From NCBI GenBank assembly GCA_030549175.1, contig JAUKUA010000001.1, positions 186,001 through 250,000 of the forward strand: a stretch of 64,000 nt of DNA, read 5' to 3'. Shown here piece by piece: positions 9,849-22,273 of the stretch (position 1 is its first letter; each line of letters begins with the position of its first letter). The notes beneath the pieces are model-generated. The model worked only from the letters and a program-made list of their open reading frames with translations, was not told the origin of the DNA and made no database searches. Source of the stretch: Lasiosphaeris hirsuta. Taxonomy: Eukaryota > Ascomycota > Sordariomycetes > Sordariales > Lasiosphaeriaceae. Position numbers and translations under genes: made by a program.

Positions 9849-12800
9849 TTACGGTTTCGACACCTGTTCCTTCCGGAAGAACTTGAAGAAGCCGATCGGG
9901 ATGATCAGCTGAAAGCCCAGACACACCCAGAACCACGGGCTGGCGATGCCCGGCATGAGGCCCTGCGAGAAGTCGGGGAACGTTGTGTTGGGCGACAGGG
10001 CGTTGGGACTCGTCGCGCGCGCCAGCATCGTGAAGGCACTGCCGATCACCTGGGCACCGATCAAGACGGTCAAGACGTGGTGTCTCGTCAGTGTCGCTAG
10101 AAGCATCATGCCCAGGCCGACACCCTGAATGTTGTCCAAGAGACCCAGCCAAAGCCATAGGCACCGAGAAATGATGGCCGATCCGAGGGGACCACCCGCC
10201 CATGGGAGATACCATGCCAGGCCGCTCGTTCCCCAGAACTCCTGAGCCCAGCGGGGAGCGCACAAGCCGATAGCGACGATGGGAAGAAGCCAGGTATGCT
10301 CATCAGAAAAGTACGAGAAGCCGTACAGAAGAAAGCCCCAGATGACCACGAAGAAGCCGAGAGCCATCAGGAATACACCCCAGCCGGGGATGAACTGCGA
10401 GGAGAAGAGGAACTGCCAGCTTCGACCGTACGGTGCCGATAGCCAGTAGTTCTGGAGGATGATCATGACGAAGAACCAGGGAACCACCTTGCGCCTGTAC
10501 AGTGAGATATAGAAACCGGGGATCCGCGAAGGCGATTGACGGTAGAAATCGGGAAGGCCGAGGAATAGGATGAGTCCGATGATCCAGAGAATGACTGCGA
10601 CAGGAACACAGACGACAACGGCCTGGGGAATAGCTGTGTTGCCGAGGAATTGGGTCGCTGTTGTATCCTGATTCGCCACGAGGGAGCCCCAGTACCAGAG
10701 CGCAAGACTGTAGACTTGGGCCACACCAGTCACCGCCAGGGCTCGGGTGATCCATTGTTTTGTCGGCGCACCACCTGTGGTTGTTAGCGTTGCTCATCTA
10801 TTGGACGACACACAAGGAGCTTACCTTCGTCTCCAAAGTTCAGCGCGAAACTGAGCGCACCGCTACTCGCTCCCGCCGAGTACATGCATGTTGCAGCGTC
10901 CGTAATACCGTCTGCAACCCTCCAATCGCCAAGGAAGGGTGCAATGCCAAGCATAAGGAAGGCGAGACCAAAGAAGATCCAGGGTGCTGAGAGTGCGTAT
11001 ACCGACTTGAAGTTGCGCTCCAAGGCAAACCACAGAATCGAAGTGACCATGTAGGTTGCTGCGACCATGTACAGCTTCTGTGGTGTCTGGTTTGTGTCGC
11101 CTGAAAGAAGAACGATCTGATATGAGTTGACCGAAATGATTTGGCCGAAAGCGAGGAAGAAGGAGTACAGAGGCCAGTCGCCAATGCGGATAGACAGAAG
11201 TCTAGAGTCAAAGTTAGAAATGGTAAACCGGGAGACGTGACCTGAGGCTTACTTCTTCAATCCAGTGGGTGCTTGGTATCCGTCACCCAACAAGAATTCG
11301 TCGTCCACGTTGCTATGGCCCAGTGGGGGCGGAGACGTCTCAAAGACAGATCTTGCCAATCCACTGGGTGTGAGGCTGCGGTGTCTTTGGCGGCCGCGGC
11401 TGACAACCGACTCGTTGCGACCCTCACCATTCCTCGATCCTGGTCGGCTAGGCGCTGGACTCCTTGCCCGACTCGAGTCTCTGCCGAGCTTCGCATCTCT
11501 GTATCTTGCGAACCACTCCTTCTCACTCTTCTTGATGAATGCCTCAATACACAAGTCGTTGGTAGAGTTTCCAACCGTTAACGTGTCGAGCATCTCGTCG
11601 AATTCGGCATAGTACTCGCCGTTTGTATCATTGAAGAACTGGTCGACTTGCTGGAGCTTCAGATCATGCCTATCACCCACGACATCTGGAAGACTGAGAA
11701 GACTGCTGTTCCTGTTTGCCATGAAGGCAGGGCGGGGGAAGCCGAGGCCACCATCTGGGGGACCGATGGGAGACGCCATGCCCCCGTTCTGAGCGCGCAT
11801 CGCAAAGCTGTCCACGCTGACCGTACTGTCGCGTGCGCCAGAATTAAAGTAGAATTGATTTCCTCCTGGAGCGCCTCCAATGGAGCTTGCAATCGAAGCC
11901 CGAGGCGAGTTTGACCTTGAGCCGCCGGCCCACGGGGCGTTGGGAGTCGGCAGATTGGGCGATGCAAAGGTCCGGAGGGTGGGCGTATTGGCACGAATTG
12001 GCGATGCCATGGAGGCAGGGGACATGCGCCCAGAGTCGGATGAGGGGCTAAGAATGGTTACTGGTCCTTGCTCAAGGTAAGTCGCTGTGCTGCCGCGTGA
12101 TGATGGCCGCGTTAGACTGAGGCTGGGACTGAGAACATCGAGCTTCTTCTTCTTTGCGTCCTTTTGATGGATGCGGATGGATTGGCTATGAAGTTCATCG
12201 AGCTGCTTAACCCACTGGGCGACGGGGAAACGCTGCTTGGCGCTCCACGCTCTCATGAGTTGCCTCTTTGAGGTTCTAGATGTAATGTCAGCATCAATGT
12301 GTCAGATATCCAAAAGAATACGCTAGTACTTACTTGCAGTCCAATGCCGAGACAATGGCTTGCTTGAACTGTTGAAGCAAATGGGTGGGGCTCATTGACT
12401 CGACGGTGTACCAAAATCCAGGCATCTGCCCCAGACCACCAACACGGGCTCCCACACCGAGGGCGCCCTTCCTTCCGAACTCGACCGCAACAAGGCCGAA
12501 AGGCTCATCACGCGAGGGAATAAGGGCAAACTCTGCGCCGCTGAAGATGTAAGGTGGTAGCTGCGTGAACTCTGGCTTGCTGAAGACTCTCCTTGGGTAC
12601 TTTTGCATCAACTTTTCAAGTTTGAGTGCTGCGAATCGACCGTAAATATCGATAACGGGTCCGATGCAGATGAGCTGCGTCCGTGGATACTTTTCCAAGA
12701 TACTGGGGAAGATATCGGCGATCAGGTCGACACCCTTTTGCAAACTCCAGCGACCGACGAAGACGAAGAGTTCGGCCTTCGGGTCAACTTCGAGACCAGC

Positions 12801-15800
12801 CCACTCCTGGGCCTGGCGTCTCAGTTCTGGGCGCTTCTCCTCGAAGCTCTGGTCAATTTCGACACCCTTGGACTGGTTCATGGCATCCTCGTTGGGATTC
12901 CACTCGGCGGTATCGGAAGGATCCGGGTTAGGAAGCTGGCCAATATTCTTCAAACTCCAGAAGATGGGGTAACGAGCCAAGGAACGGTCGCCGTACTTTC
13001 TAGACACACCAACAGCTCCAAAACCTCTTTGATGGATACGTAGATAGCTGGCGCCTGCGTGCAATAGGTTGAACACCGAGCCGTACTGAACGTATTCCTT
13101 GACGATTTCTGGGGACAAGTTGAAGACTTCGCAAACTTCCTTCTGCTCATCGGGCGTGCGCATAGGCCACATGCCCTGGAATTCGGCGTTGTGAAGTGAA
13201 AGACAGATCGGGATAGTCTGAGGAAGGAGATATAGCGGCGCGGCGGCACCATGGTAATCGTTGATGTGATAGATGTCGACAGGGAAGCGGCGGATCGACT
13301 CTGCAATACAGCTATTCCAAGCCGCATACAGAATGGCACTCTCGATATCATCCATACGGGCGATGTAAGGATCGGCCTTGGTTTGCTTGCGGAATATCGG
13401 AGCATCCAGGATTACGTAGGTGATGTTCTTGACCACGTAGTAGTACACCTGGATTTCGTACGGCTGTCCCATAACATCCACAAACATTGGCTCGGCGGCG
13501 TGCATGCGTTCGGTAGGATAATCGACATCGCCGACCATGGGGACCACCCAAATCATGTCAAGGTGTGAAAGAGCAGTGGCCATCAGCTGCGCCATGACAC
13601 CCAAACCACCAATCTTGATCTTGATCTTGAAGTCATCGATGTTGTACTCCATAGTAGCAATGAGAATAGTCCTTCGACCACCATCGCCGCCAAACGGACC
13701 TAAAGCTGCGCTAGGAGGAGGCGGTGGTGTGATGGCACTCATCTCGTGACTCTTCCCGCTCAGCTTACCAAGCGTAAGTGGAAGCCAACCCTTGGCGGTG
13801 AACCCGGATTTGTTGATCTTGACCTGGTAGAAACTGCGCATGTAAATGAACCCCGAGAGTCCTGCAAGCAAGATGGGCATGACGGCGAGAAGGATGAAGA
13901 TGACGATTTGAATGCCCATATGACCGGTGGGGATGTACTCAAATTGCCAAGTGGCATCGTTGTAGAAAAGCTTGTAGGCTAGCGCAGGCATCGGCGGAGG
14001 CTCGGTGATGTTGATGACATTTTGGGACAAGGAACTAGGCGGAAGGCGGTCCACGATGCCATCGCCATCGATATCGCCAAAGATTGCACCGGCATCCGGC
14101 TGGTTGTCAGGATTCAAGCCCCAAATGTTGAGCTGGAAGTTAGCGGGCCATTCGTACATGTAGTGCAGTTCCCATGTGTGGTGGAAGACGAGATTCATAG
14201 ATCCGGGTAAACCGGCGTCATAACCCCACTTGTTGAACGGTCCATGAATCTTGATGTGCGGAAACTCTCGTTGAAACACGATATCGTCGCTGTCGGAATG
14301 CTGAATGAAAGCTGAAGAGCCCAGAGGTTTGCTGAAGTATTGAACTTGGACGTGCTTTCCGGGCCAAGACTGGAGGTCCGTACCCTTCCATGGCTGCTCA
14401 GTAATAAGGGCTTGTGACTTCCCGGCGTTATAGTCAATCCAGTCGCTCCAAGTGGAACCCCAGTTGGTGCTGTACCGCCACTTGGTAGCGCCTGGTGCCG
14501 CATGGTTGATGTACATGGCAGTGCCCTTCATGGTCAGAAGCGTGCGCGAGTAGTTAGCAAGTGTCGGCCAAACAACTGGGTTATTAGGTTGGCCGAATCG
14601 GATCAGGAAATGGTCAATCGAGCCGGTGCTCAGCTTTCCGTCGAGAGTAGTCGCGTTGTTGACGGTAAGCTTTAGGATGCCGTCTGTAACTCCGGTGAGT
14701 TTTGTCTGAAACGCCCAGGTCGACTGAATTGAGCTCTTCCACGGGAACTTCTCGCCCCCAATAGCGCCACAAGTTGGCTTCTCGAAAGCAATGCTAGTGC
14801 CATTACCCACGCCATCAGTAATCAGCGTGGCAGAAAAGTCCTTGCTCCCAAGCTTATCACAGTCCATCTCGACGTTAAACTCGATGGTTACCGGGATCTC
14901 GCCGTTTCGGCCCGTAGAGTCGATAGGCGAATCGTGAGCAGGGGTTATCCTCGTGATCATCGGCGCGGGCGTGACGTAAAAGGCAGAGGGCACGTAAGCG
15001 CGGAACTCGAAGGGCTCGAGTGTTATACTGCTGATACATCCTGTCGAATCCTTCCCGGTAAAGCCGTTGAGGACCGGGGCGCTCTCGAGAGTTATCGCGG
15101 CATCCTCACTAAATACATTCCGAACTTTAGTGGCGCCGTCGAAAGGAGAGAGGAAGGCGTTTTCCTTGTTGCTACAGTCAAAGGTGTACTCGGTGGTTTT
15201 GTTGTTATTGTGGTAAACAAGCCACACGGGTGTCTCATCCTCGTCCTGGACCGCCGTAAACATGCCACGAGCAACACTCCAAATACCAAATTCGGTCGCG
15301 ACGCCGCTACCTTCCAGAGTTGTGAGCTCTGTCTTCTTGGATAATTCCTGTAATAGCCAGCCATGCTCGAGCACTGGAAGCTTTTCACGAAGACGAAACA
15401 TGTGCTTCATAATGTTCCGGAGTGGCGCCGAGGGATCGCGGTGGTCCCAGCCCGCCGCCTCATCCTTGCATCCCTGTTTGCCCTTCTCGAGGGGCCAACC
15501 TGTGTAGAGTTTGTTTTCGAGGCTAAAGCAGCCGTGAGTCTTCCAAGCGGGCGAAGGAGCAAACGCCTGACGACCATAGACATAATTCTCTGCAGTACCA
15601 TCCAGAAGATACAGGGCCTGTTCCTCGCCATACCAAACCAGTGGGGCTCCTGGCAAGAGGAGTGTGGTGATAAAGGTTGCGAGAAGTTGTCGCTCGATGC
15701 CAAGCCGGATTGTTGGCCAGCGGAACACGTCCTGGTTGGAAGCGCCGTACAGATGGCGAGGGTCAAACTCTCCCGTGTTGGCATTGTAGAAATCGTTGGT

Positions 15801-17277
15801 CAGAACCATGCGGTTCCATGCGTTTACCCAGTCCGTTGGCAAATCGAATCCTGCTTCGAGGTTACCACTCATGCCGAGGAAACGCGTCATGAAGCGGTAG
15901 ATGGAATAGTGAAAGGCGCCAGCATCGAGAGCACTGACACCCTGATCCCGGACGAAGAACTGCGAGGCATCTGTCCTGTTTCCCAGTTGCATGGCAGAAA
16001 CCATGTCGAGAGATTCGGCCATCCGAGGCTCGCGCCCACGGCCGATATAGATGGACCCGAGTGTGTTACCACTCGTAATTTCTCCCACCACCAAAAAGTT
16101 GTCCTTGCCGTATTTCTTGCCGCATTCTCGCATTGCGGTGCTCCAATGCGCCTGTGCGTCCACAGTGACCTGGACAGCCTTGTCGATACGGAAGCCATCG
16201 ATATCCAGCATCGCAATTGCCATGCACGAAAACCGTTCGAGCCGCGCAAGAACAGGCGGATACCACTCGCGGAGACGATCCTGTACGGAGGCAAACTTGG
16301 CCAGCTGGCGCTGCCAATCAGGAAACACACCGAAGGCCTCGATATCACCGAATTGGTCGAAGTCGCTGTCGTAGCACCCCTTCAATCCGGAAGGGTTGAT
16401 CTTGGAGCCATCTTCGTACCAAAATTGCGGGAATGTACAGCTCTCGTTGTAAGTGTTGCCAATCTTGAAGTCTGGGTAGACGCGGCTGGTTTTCCACTGC
16501 ACCTTGTGCTCCTGCAGCTGGAAAGGGGTACTGGTATTCAGGTAACCCTCGAAGCCAATCAAGTCGCTCATGCTGTTTATTTGTTAGACGACGCCACCAA
16601 GAGGCCTCGGGGACTACTTACGTAGCCATTGTGTTGTCCATGACCACCCACATTCCTTTCTCGTGGATCGCATCGATGGTGGTTTGCCATGCCTTGATCG
16701 TGCCGTAATGCTTGTCGAGGAGAGTCAAATCGATGGGCTACCGCCAGTTAGCATATCACCGCCTGCAAAAATTTGCCAGGGGTCACGTACCGAGTAGGAG
16801 TCGGAACCCCAGGGCTGGTTGATGAAGGGCGAACCGGCGATGTAGATGACCTGCTTCTCTGTCAGAAGGCCGAATCTGTGCACGTGGAAAGACGTGTTGG
16901 CGAACCTTGATGCCCATGCCCGCCACATAGTCCAAAGAGTCCAGAAGCCCGTCGAGGTCGCCGCCGAATCGGAGCTGGGTGCTCATCATATCGGTCTCGA
17001 AGAGGGTACCATTGATGTTGTCGTTTGACGGATCGCCATTCACGTAGCGGTCCAGAAATATTGTGTAAAAAGGTACCCTCCAGTTCTTTGGCGATTCCTT
17101 GTATTTGTGGTCCGCATCGCGCTCTCCCCAGTAGTCCAGAGGATTGACGGCCGTTCTATTAGCATTGAGATTCCATGGTTGCTCGTCGGCGTCGAATCTG
17201 AGGCCGGTCACGAGTGTTATTGTCGTGACGAGGGCGAGAAGGGCGTGTGTCGAAAGCAACGCAAGACGAGTCATCAT
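9849..17277 (-). CDS. ags1: Cell wall alpha-1,3-glucan synthase
   Basis: 2370 aa from seven exons (minus strand): 17277-16906, 16850-16791, 16737-16622, 16572-12334, 12275-11253, 11201-10825 and 10774-9849. The six introns are 49-58 bp and every junction restores the frame. Order: signal peptide; GH13 amylase-like domain with DIDGFRIDKA (about residue 309) and GEITSG (about 346), but NQDVFRW (about 463) where ordinary amylases have NHD; a membrane segment near 1071; a GT5 synthase domain with KIGGLGVM (about 1167), GRWSLQKGVD (about 1459) and EPFGLVAVE (about 1541); a Ser/Pro-rich linker; and a C-terminal multi-membrane region from about 1937. This is the full Ags architecture at full family length. 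Known: it makes and exports alpha-1,3-glucan at the plasma membrane, with the GH13 part facing outward. It is divergent from the GPI-amylase gene at 20.6 kb. Confidence 0.96.
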
Positions 17278-20200
17278 TAGTTCCGCCGCTCACCACCTCA
17301 TGGGGAGCGACGACAGTTGGTATAAAAACGAGAGACGAGACAACAAGACAAAAAACGAAGGACGGAACCGGACCCAGCAAATTCCCAAGACAACATGAAG
17401 CCACAGCAGCACGGAGGACGATAACGAACGTGAAGGTTGAAGGAGGAGGAAAAAAGATGTGCCCCAGGTCCGATAACAGATCTGGCAAGCAAGCAGCCGT
17501 GGCTGGCAACCCCACGACACACTCACAGCAGCCCGGGCGGTCCACCTGCAGAAAGGGGGCCTCTCCCGACCGGGACAGGGCAGACGGCGGTTCCATTCGT
17601 TGAGCGCTGCCAGCTTGGCGCGCCATTCCCCTTCACCCATCTGCCCGTCGCGGTGCATCCGTGCTTTTCCACCGGTTTGGGATGCACCAGGCGGAGGAAG
17701 TGCAGGGGTAGCCTTGCCAGCGCCCAGTTTGGTCCACTCGGCGTCGAGGCGCTCAGGTTTGGGCCCCTATTCGACGGAGGGCTAATTCATCTCGAACCCT
17801 GCACAGCCGAAAGTGACAGGCCCCGAAATAGTCGGCAAAACGGTGGTCCATCCTGCACAGTTCGTCTGCCGTGTCCGTTGCGTGATGTGCACTGCAGATG
17901 CCAAGTTGCTGCCAAAAGACGGCCTTGTTTTTTTTTTATCCTGAACTCTACTGCATAGTATAGTGCTGATTCGGCCGTCGCCTGACATCAGTTGCATCGC
18001 AGAGGATTGCGGTGGTGGTGTGGACGACGTCAGATAGAAACAGCTGAGTCGCCATTGTGAGTGAGAATCTTGCAAGTTTGCGTTAAGATATCCGGGGGTT
18101 CGCTACTCCCCCAACCCCTCTCTCACTGCTCTGTTTCTGGGCACTTCTAGCGGGAACTGCGACGGTAGTGATCTGGGAAATGTTGCAGGCACAGCCTGGA
18201 CGGCCTAGAGCACCGGTTTGGCAGCGTGGCAGCGGTTTGCGACACTGGAGAAGGCATTGTCTTGCGGTCAGGGCCCCAGGGCTTGGCAAAGAGGGCCAAT
18301 TTTCTTCTGCCCGTTCCTCTGGTCCATCGCATTGGCCCGGCGCCGGGATTTCTCCCGGCTCGAGGTGGATATGACCGGCATTGTATGCCACCAGATACGA
18401 GACAAGTCTGGCAGGGCTCGCGGGCCTCCAGCCAGGGAATTCGCAAGACAATTCGTAATTCGCCAGGGAACTCCCCAGCGAACTCCTAAGCCTCAGCGAA
18501 ACGGCCAAACGTTTGTTGCCCAAAACTTCCCCCGAGCGGCATATGAGGATCACCCGCCTCGATCGGCCTTTGGAACCTGGGAACTCCGGCCCCGTATTCT
18601 CTCTCTTGCTCAGCGTTCTCCTGGTTCTCCTGGTCAGGCAATCGAGAGGCTGCAGCTTGGATTCATGTCAAGAGGTTCGAATGTGGAATCAAGGGAGGAC
18701 GCGACGGAACCAAAGATTTTTTGACATGGAAGTGTGCCTAGTCCTGAAGAGCCACGGTCAATTGGGTTAGATCCTTTCCTTGATTTTTGGCTGAACGCCT
18801 TCCAATTTGTTAGTGGAGGCGGTGGGTGTTCGCCAAATGATGCATTAGCGCTCGATGCACTCACCAAGTTCGAGATGCGCAATCCTCGCTTCACCGTTTT
18901 GGCAATTGTCCCTTTGTTGCTCTTTCCCGCCAACCTTCACTCCTCACACAAGACGGTCTTACGGCAGCTCGAGAGTATCCATAGTCAGTGCAGCTTCAGG
19001 ACCACAACTGGGGAGGCACAGGCTGTCATGCTCCGTCATCTGGAGCGCCACAGCGTAGCACTGCGTAAACGGTGCGAAAGGTGTGGCACGCCTCTTCTTC
19101 CATTCGCGTTCCTCTTTTGTTCCTGGACACCCATGTCCCGCTGGGGCAGGATGGGGCAGGATGGTTGGCCAATTTGCATCTCAATGGGCATTCTTGGCCC
19201 CGCAGGCCCCGATTTCCCCTGAAAAGCCCCCTTAATGGGGGCGGAGGCACCCAGTAGTGAGATAAGGTCGCCTTGCCACCGCGGTGCAGGCGACGCCCGT
19301 CAAAGGTCAGAACGTCAGAAAGGTCATCTCGACTCAAGCAATCAGCGTGCGTCATTGGCCCTCCCCGGCTGCCTCGAGAAATGGAAGCCGCAAAGAAGGG
19401 GTCGGGCGCTGTGCACATGGTTGCTGCGGACCAGTCGTCCCATGCGTCTTCATTCGGCCGGTCGTGGTTCTGTCGAGGCGCTGTCGAGAGTCTCGACTCG
19501 AACTCGAAACAAATACAGAAACCAGAAACCGGACAGTCCGGGTCGATTCGGTTGAGGGACCTCTGGGGAAAAATTAATTCAGACGGGGAAATTTCGCGTG
19601 TCAAAATGACGTCCCATCCACTAGCGCTCAAAGCGGACACGAGTCGGGGGCACGATGGCCGTCCCAGTTTCCAGTTTGAGGAACCGTCTTGTTCAGCGGT
19701 GCAGGTCCGCATTCACTGCAACGTTCCCTCCGTTTTGACCAAGTCTACATCGTCTTAGCGACTGCCCCATACCTAACCCTGAAAAGCTGACTTCTGCTAT
19801 CTTATGTAATCATCTCCTCAGCATGTCGCGCTCGTCTAACCCTAGCTTATTAGAGTGTGTGTGGACGGCCGGCCCAAGTCTCGCGATGCGGCAAGAATCA
19901 CCGTGCAAGTGTGCGGCGGAGGCGCTGCGATTGGCGCTTGGAACAGGATTTGTGGGTGCGCCAAGGTACCCATCACGAGGCAGACAGGTCTATGCCGTAT
20001 ACGGAGCTTTTCATTTCTTTTACTCCACGATCTGGGCAGTGTCAACGACGCGCCTCGGGTGCGCGCGGCCGTTGTGTACCCCCCTTCGCTCTGCCACCTG
20101 CCACTTCCCAGGTCCTCCCCCCAGTCATTCCAGTTTGCATTTGGTGCCGTTCCCAGAAATCGGCCGTCCTCTCGTTTTCTTCCCGCTGCAACCGCTTTTC

Positions 20201-20571
20201 AGGGTCTTCGACACACTCGTTTATGTCATTTTGCTGTTGAGCGCCGGCTTTGTTTAATGGAATAACCAGCGAAACAAGGAAATTCAGCAGACCAGTCCGA
20301 CCCAAGTCATTCGCTAAAAGACGATTCGAATCCTCCTCGCAGCAGCAATCTATCGAGCCGAGACAGTTCTCCAGCGGCGATATTGTCTGCCACCAGTTGA
20401 CGTGAGTTTGTGTAGTGGTTCGACGTCGACATCCTGGCCAAACCGCCATGCCAAGACTGGCAAGAGTGCGCGAGAATTGACCTTAGCGGACTCTAACTGA
20501 CATCAACCGCGTCGCCAGACCCTGCGCATTGGTCGTACTGCAATCGCCCGCCTCACCGGCTCCGTATCATC
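17278..20571. promoter_or_regulatory. 3.3-kb divergent spacer, glucan synthase / GPI-amylase
   Basis: A long gene-free interval lies between two divergently read cell-wall genes, so it must carry both promoters. Open frames up to 228 codons occur (e.g. 19712-19026 minus) but have no domain or family-like sequence. I see no array, tRNA or transposon signature. Long upstream regions are common for regulated wall genes. Specific binding sites are not claimed. Confidence 0.45.
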
Positions 20572-22273
20572 ATGCGGGCTTCGGTCCTGAACGTGGCCGC
20601 CGCTGCCGTGGCCCTCGCGGGTCTCTGCAGCGCCGCCAACTCCACCGAGTGGAAGAAGCGCTCTATTTACCAGCTTATGGTCGATCGCTTTGCGCGCACC
20701 GATGGCTCAACCTCGGCAGACTGCGATGTCTCGCGCTTTTGCGATGGTACCTGGACCGGTCTCATCAACAACCTCGACTATATCCAAGGTGAGGGAATAA
20801 CCCCCGCCTCGCGCTCCGACTGATACTAATGCGTGCAGACATGGGCTTCACTGCCGTTCAGATCAGCCCCATCGTGAAAAACATGGAGGAGAACACTGCC
20901 GTCGGTGACCCGTACCACGGTTACTGGACCGTCGACAACTATGAGCTCAATGAGCATTTCGGAACTGAGGATGACTTCAAGAACCTTGTCGCCGAGCTTC
21001 ACAAGCGTGATATGCTATTGATGGTTGATGTCGTAGTCAACAATTTTGCCCAGAAGTTTGACAACGTCATCCCGCCCAAGGTCGACTTCAAGGAGTTCAC
21101 CCCGTTCAACGATGCCAAGTACTTCCACCCGTACTGCAATGTCACCATGTGGGAGAACGCCACAGACATCCAAGATTGCTGGCTCTACCCATACGGAGTT
21201 GCCCTGGCCGATCTTGACACCGAGCGCCCTGATGTTGTTGCCGAGATGGGCAAGTGGATCAAGGGTCTCGTCTCCAACTACTCGATCGACGGCCTGCGTA
21301 TTGATGCCGCGAAGCATGTCAACGATGCCTTCCTTCCCGCTTTTGTCGAGGCAGCCGGTATCTTTGCGTGGGGTGAGGTCTTGACCGGTGTGACCGAGGA
21401 CATGTGCCGCTACCAACTCAAGGGCCTGCTGCCCGGTATGCCCAACTACCTCAACTACTACCCCCTCGACCTTGCCTTCAACGGTGGCTCTTTCGCCGAT
21501 GTCGACCGCATGCGCAAGGAGGCTCGTACCGGCTGCAACGATACCTCGGTTCTGGGCAACTTCATTGAGAACCACGATATGCCCCGCTTCGCCTCCAAGA
21601 ACGACGACCTCGCTCTGGCTAAGAATGCCATGACGTTTGTTCTTCTCAACGAGGGTATTCCCACTGGTAAGTCGCTGCCCGCTCGCTTTTCCTGTCCTGG
21701 CATTAACACCCTACAGTCTACCAGGGCCAGGAGCAGCACTTCAAGGGCAACAGCACTCCCTTCAACCGCGAGCCTCTGTGGTCGTCGGGTTACAACAAGT
21801 CGGCGCCTCTGTACCAGCTGACCTCGACGCTCAACAAGGTGCGCAACAACGCCATCAAGAAGTCGGCCGACTACATTGATGCGCTGCCCGACACACTCTG
21901 GGCCGACCAGAACCATCTCTGCATTCGCAAGGGTCCCTACGGCAGCCAGATCGTCTTCTGCATCAACAACAAGAGCAGCAAGGGCGACAGCTACCAGATC
22001 AGCGTCGGTGGCTTCGAGCCCAGTGACCAGGTCATCGAAGTGCTCGGATGCACCACCATCCAGGCCGACGGTGCCGGCAATGTCACGAGCTACATGTTCA
22101 ACGGCGAGCCCAAGGTGTACGTACCCCTCGCCTCGCTCAAGGACACTGGTCTGTGCCCCGTAACAACGGTGGCCGGACCCGGTGCGGCCAACAACGGCGC
22201 GACAGGCATGAACGTGGCCGGTGGGCTTTTGCTCGCGGCTGTAGTTGGGTGGGCCACAGTTTTCCTGGCATAG
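20572..22273 (+). CDS. GPI-anchored GH13 alpha-glucan-acting protein (AmyD/AgtA type)
   Basis: 533 aa from exons 20572-20788, 20839-21666 and 21717-22273, with two 50-bp introns; the first has a TACTAAT-like branch site. It has a signal peptide (MRASVLNVAAAAVALAGLCSA), then GH13 motifs: DGLRIDAAKH (region II nucleophile Asp), GEVLTG (region III Glu) and FIENHDMPRF (region IV). Region I reads DVVVNNFA: the His usual after DVVxN in alpha-amylases is Asn. The C-terminus ends in a hydrophobic tail (GGLLLAAVVGWATVFLA) after a small-residue segment, a GPI-anchor signal. Known: GPI-anchored GH13_1 proteins AgtA/AgtB of Aspergillus niger are alpha-glucanotransferases with altered region I, and amyD of A. 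nidulans is clustered with agsB. Inferred: it trims or transfers wall alpha-glucan made by the neighbouring synthase. Confidence 0.93.

Noticed and set aside
12330..16571. Glucan synthase as several separate genes
   Set aside because: The frames join through six short introns with good borders and exact phase to one 2370-aa protein with the complete Ags domain order.
17319..17327. TATA box (GGTATAAAA) for the GPI-amylase
   Set aside because: It lies 3.2 kb upstream of that gene and on the wrong strand for the glucan synthase.
19026..19712. 228-codon minus-strand frame between the glucan genes
   Set aside because: No signal peptide, domain or periodic structure; composition looks like translated promoter DNA, and other frames of similar size overlap it.
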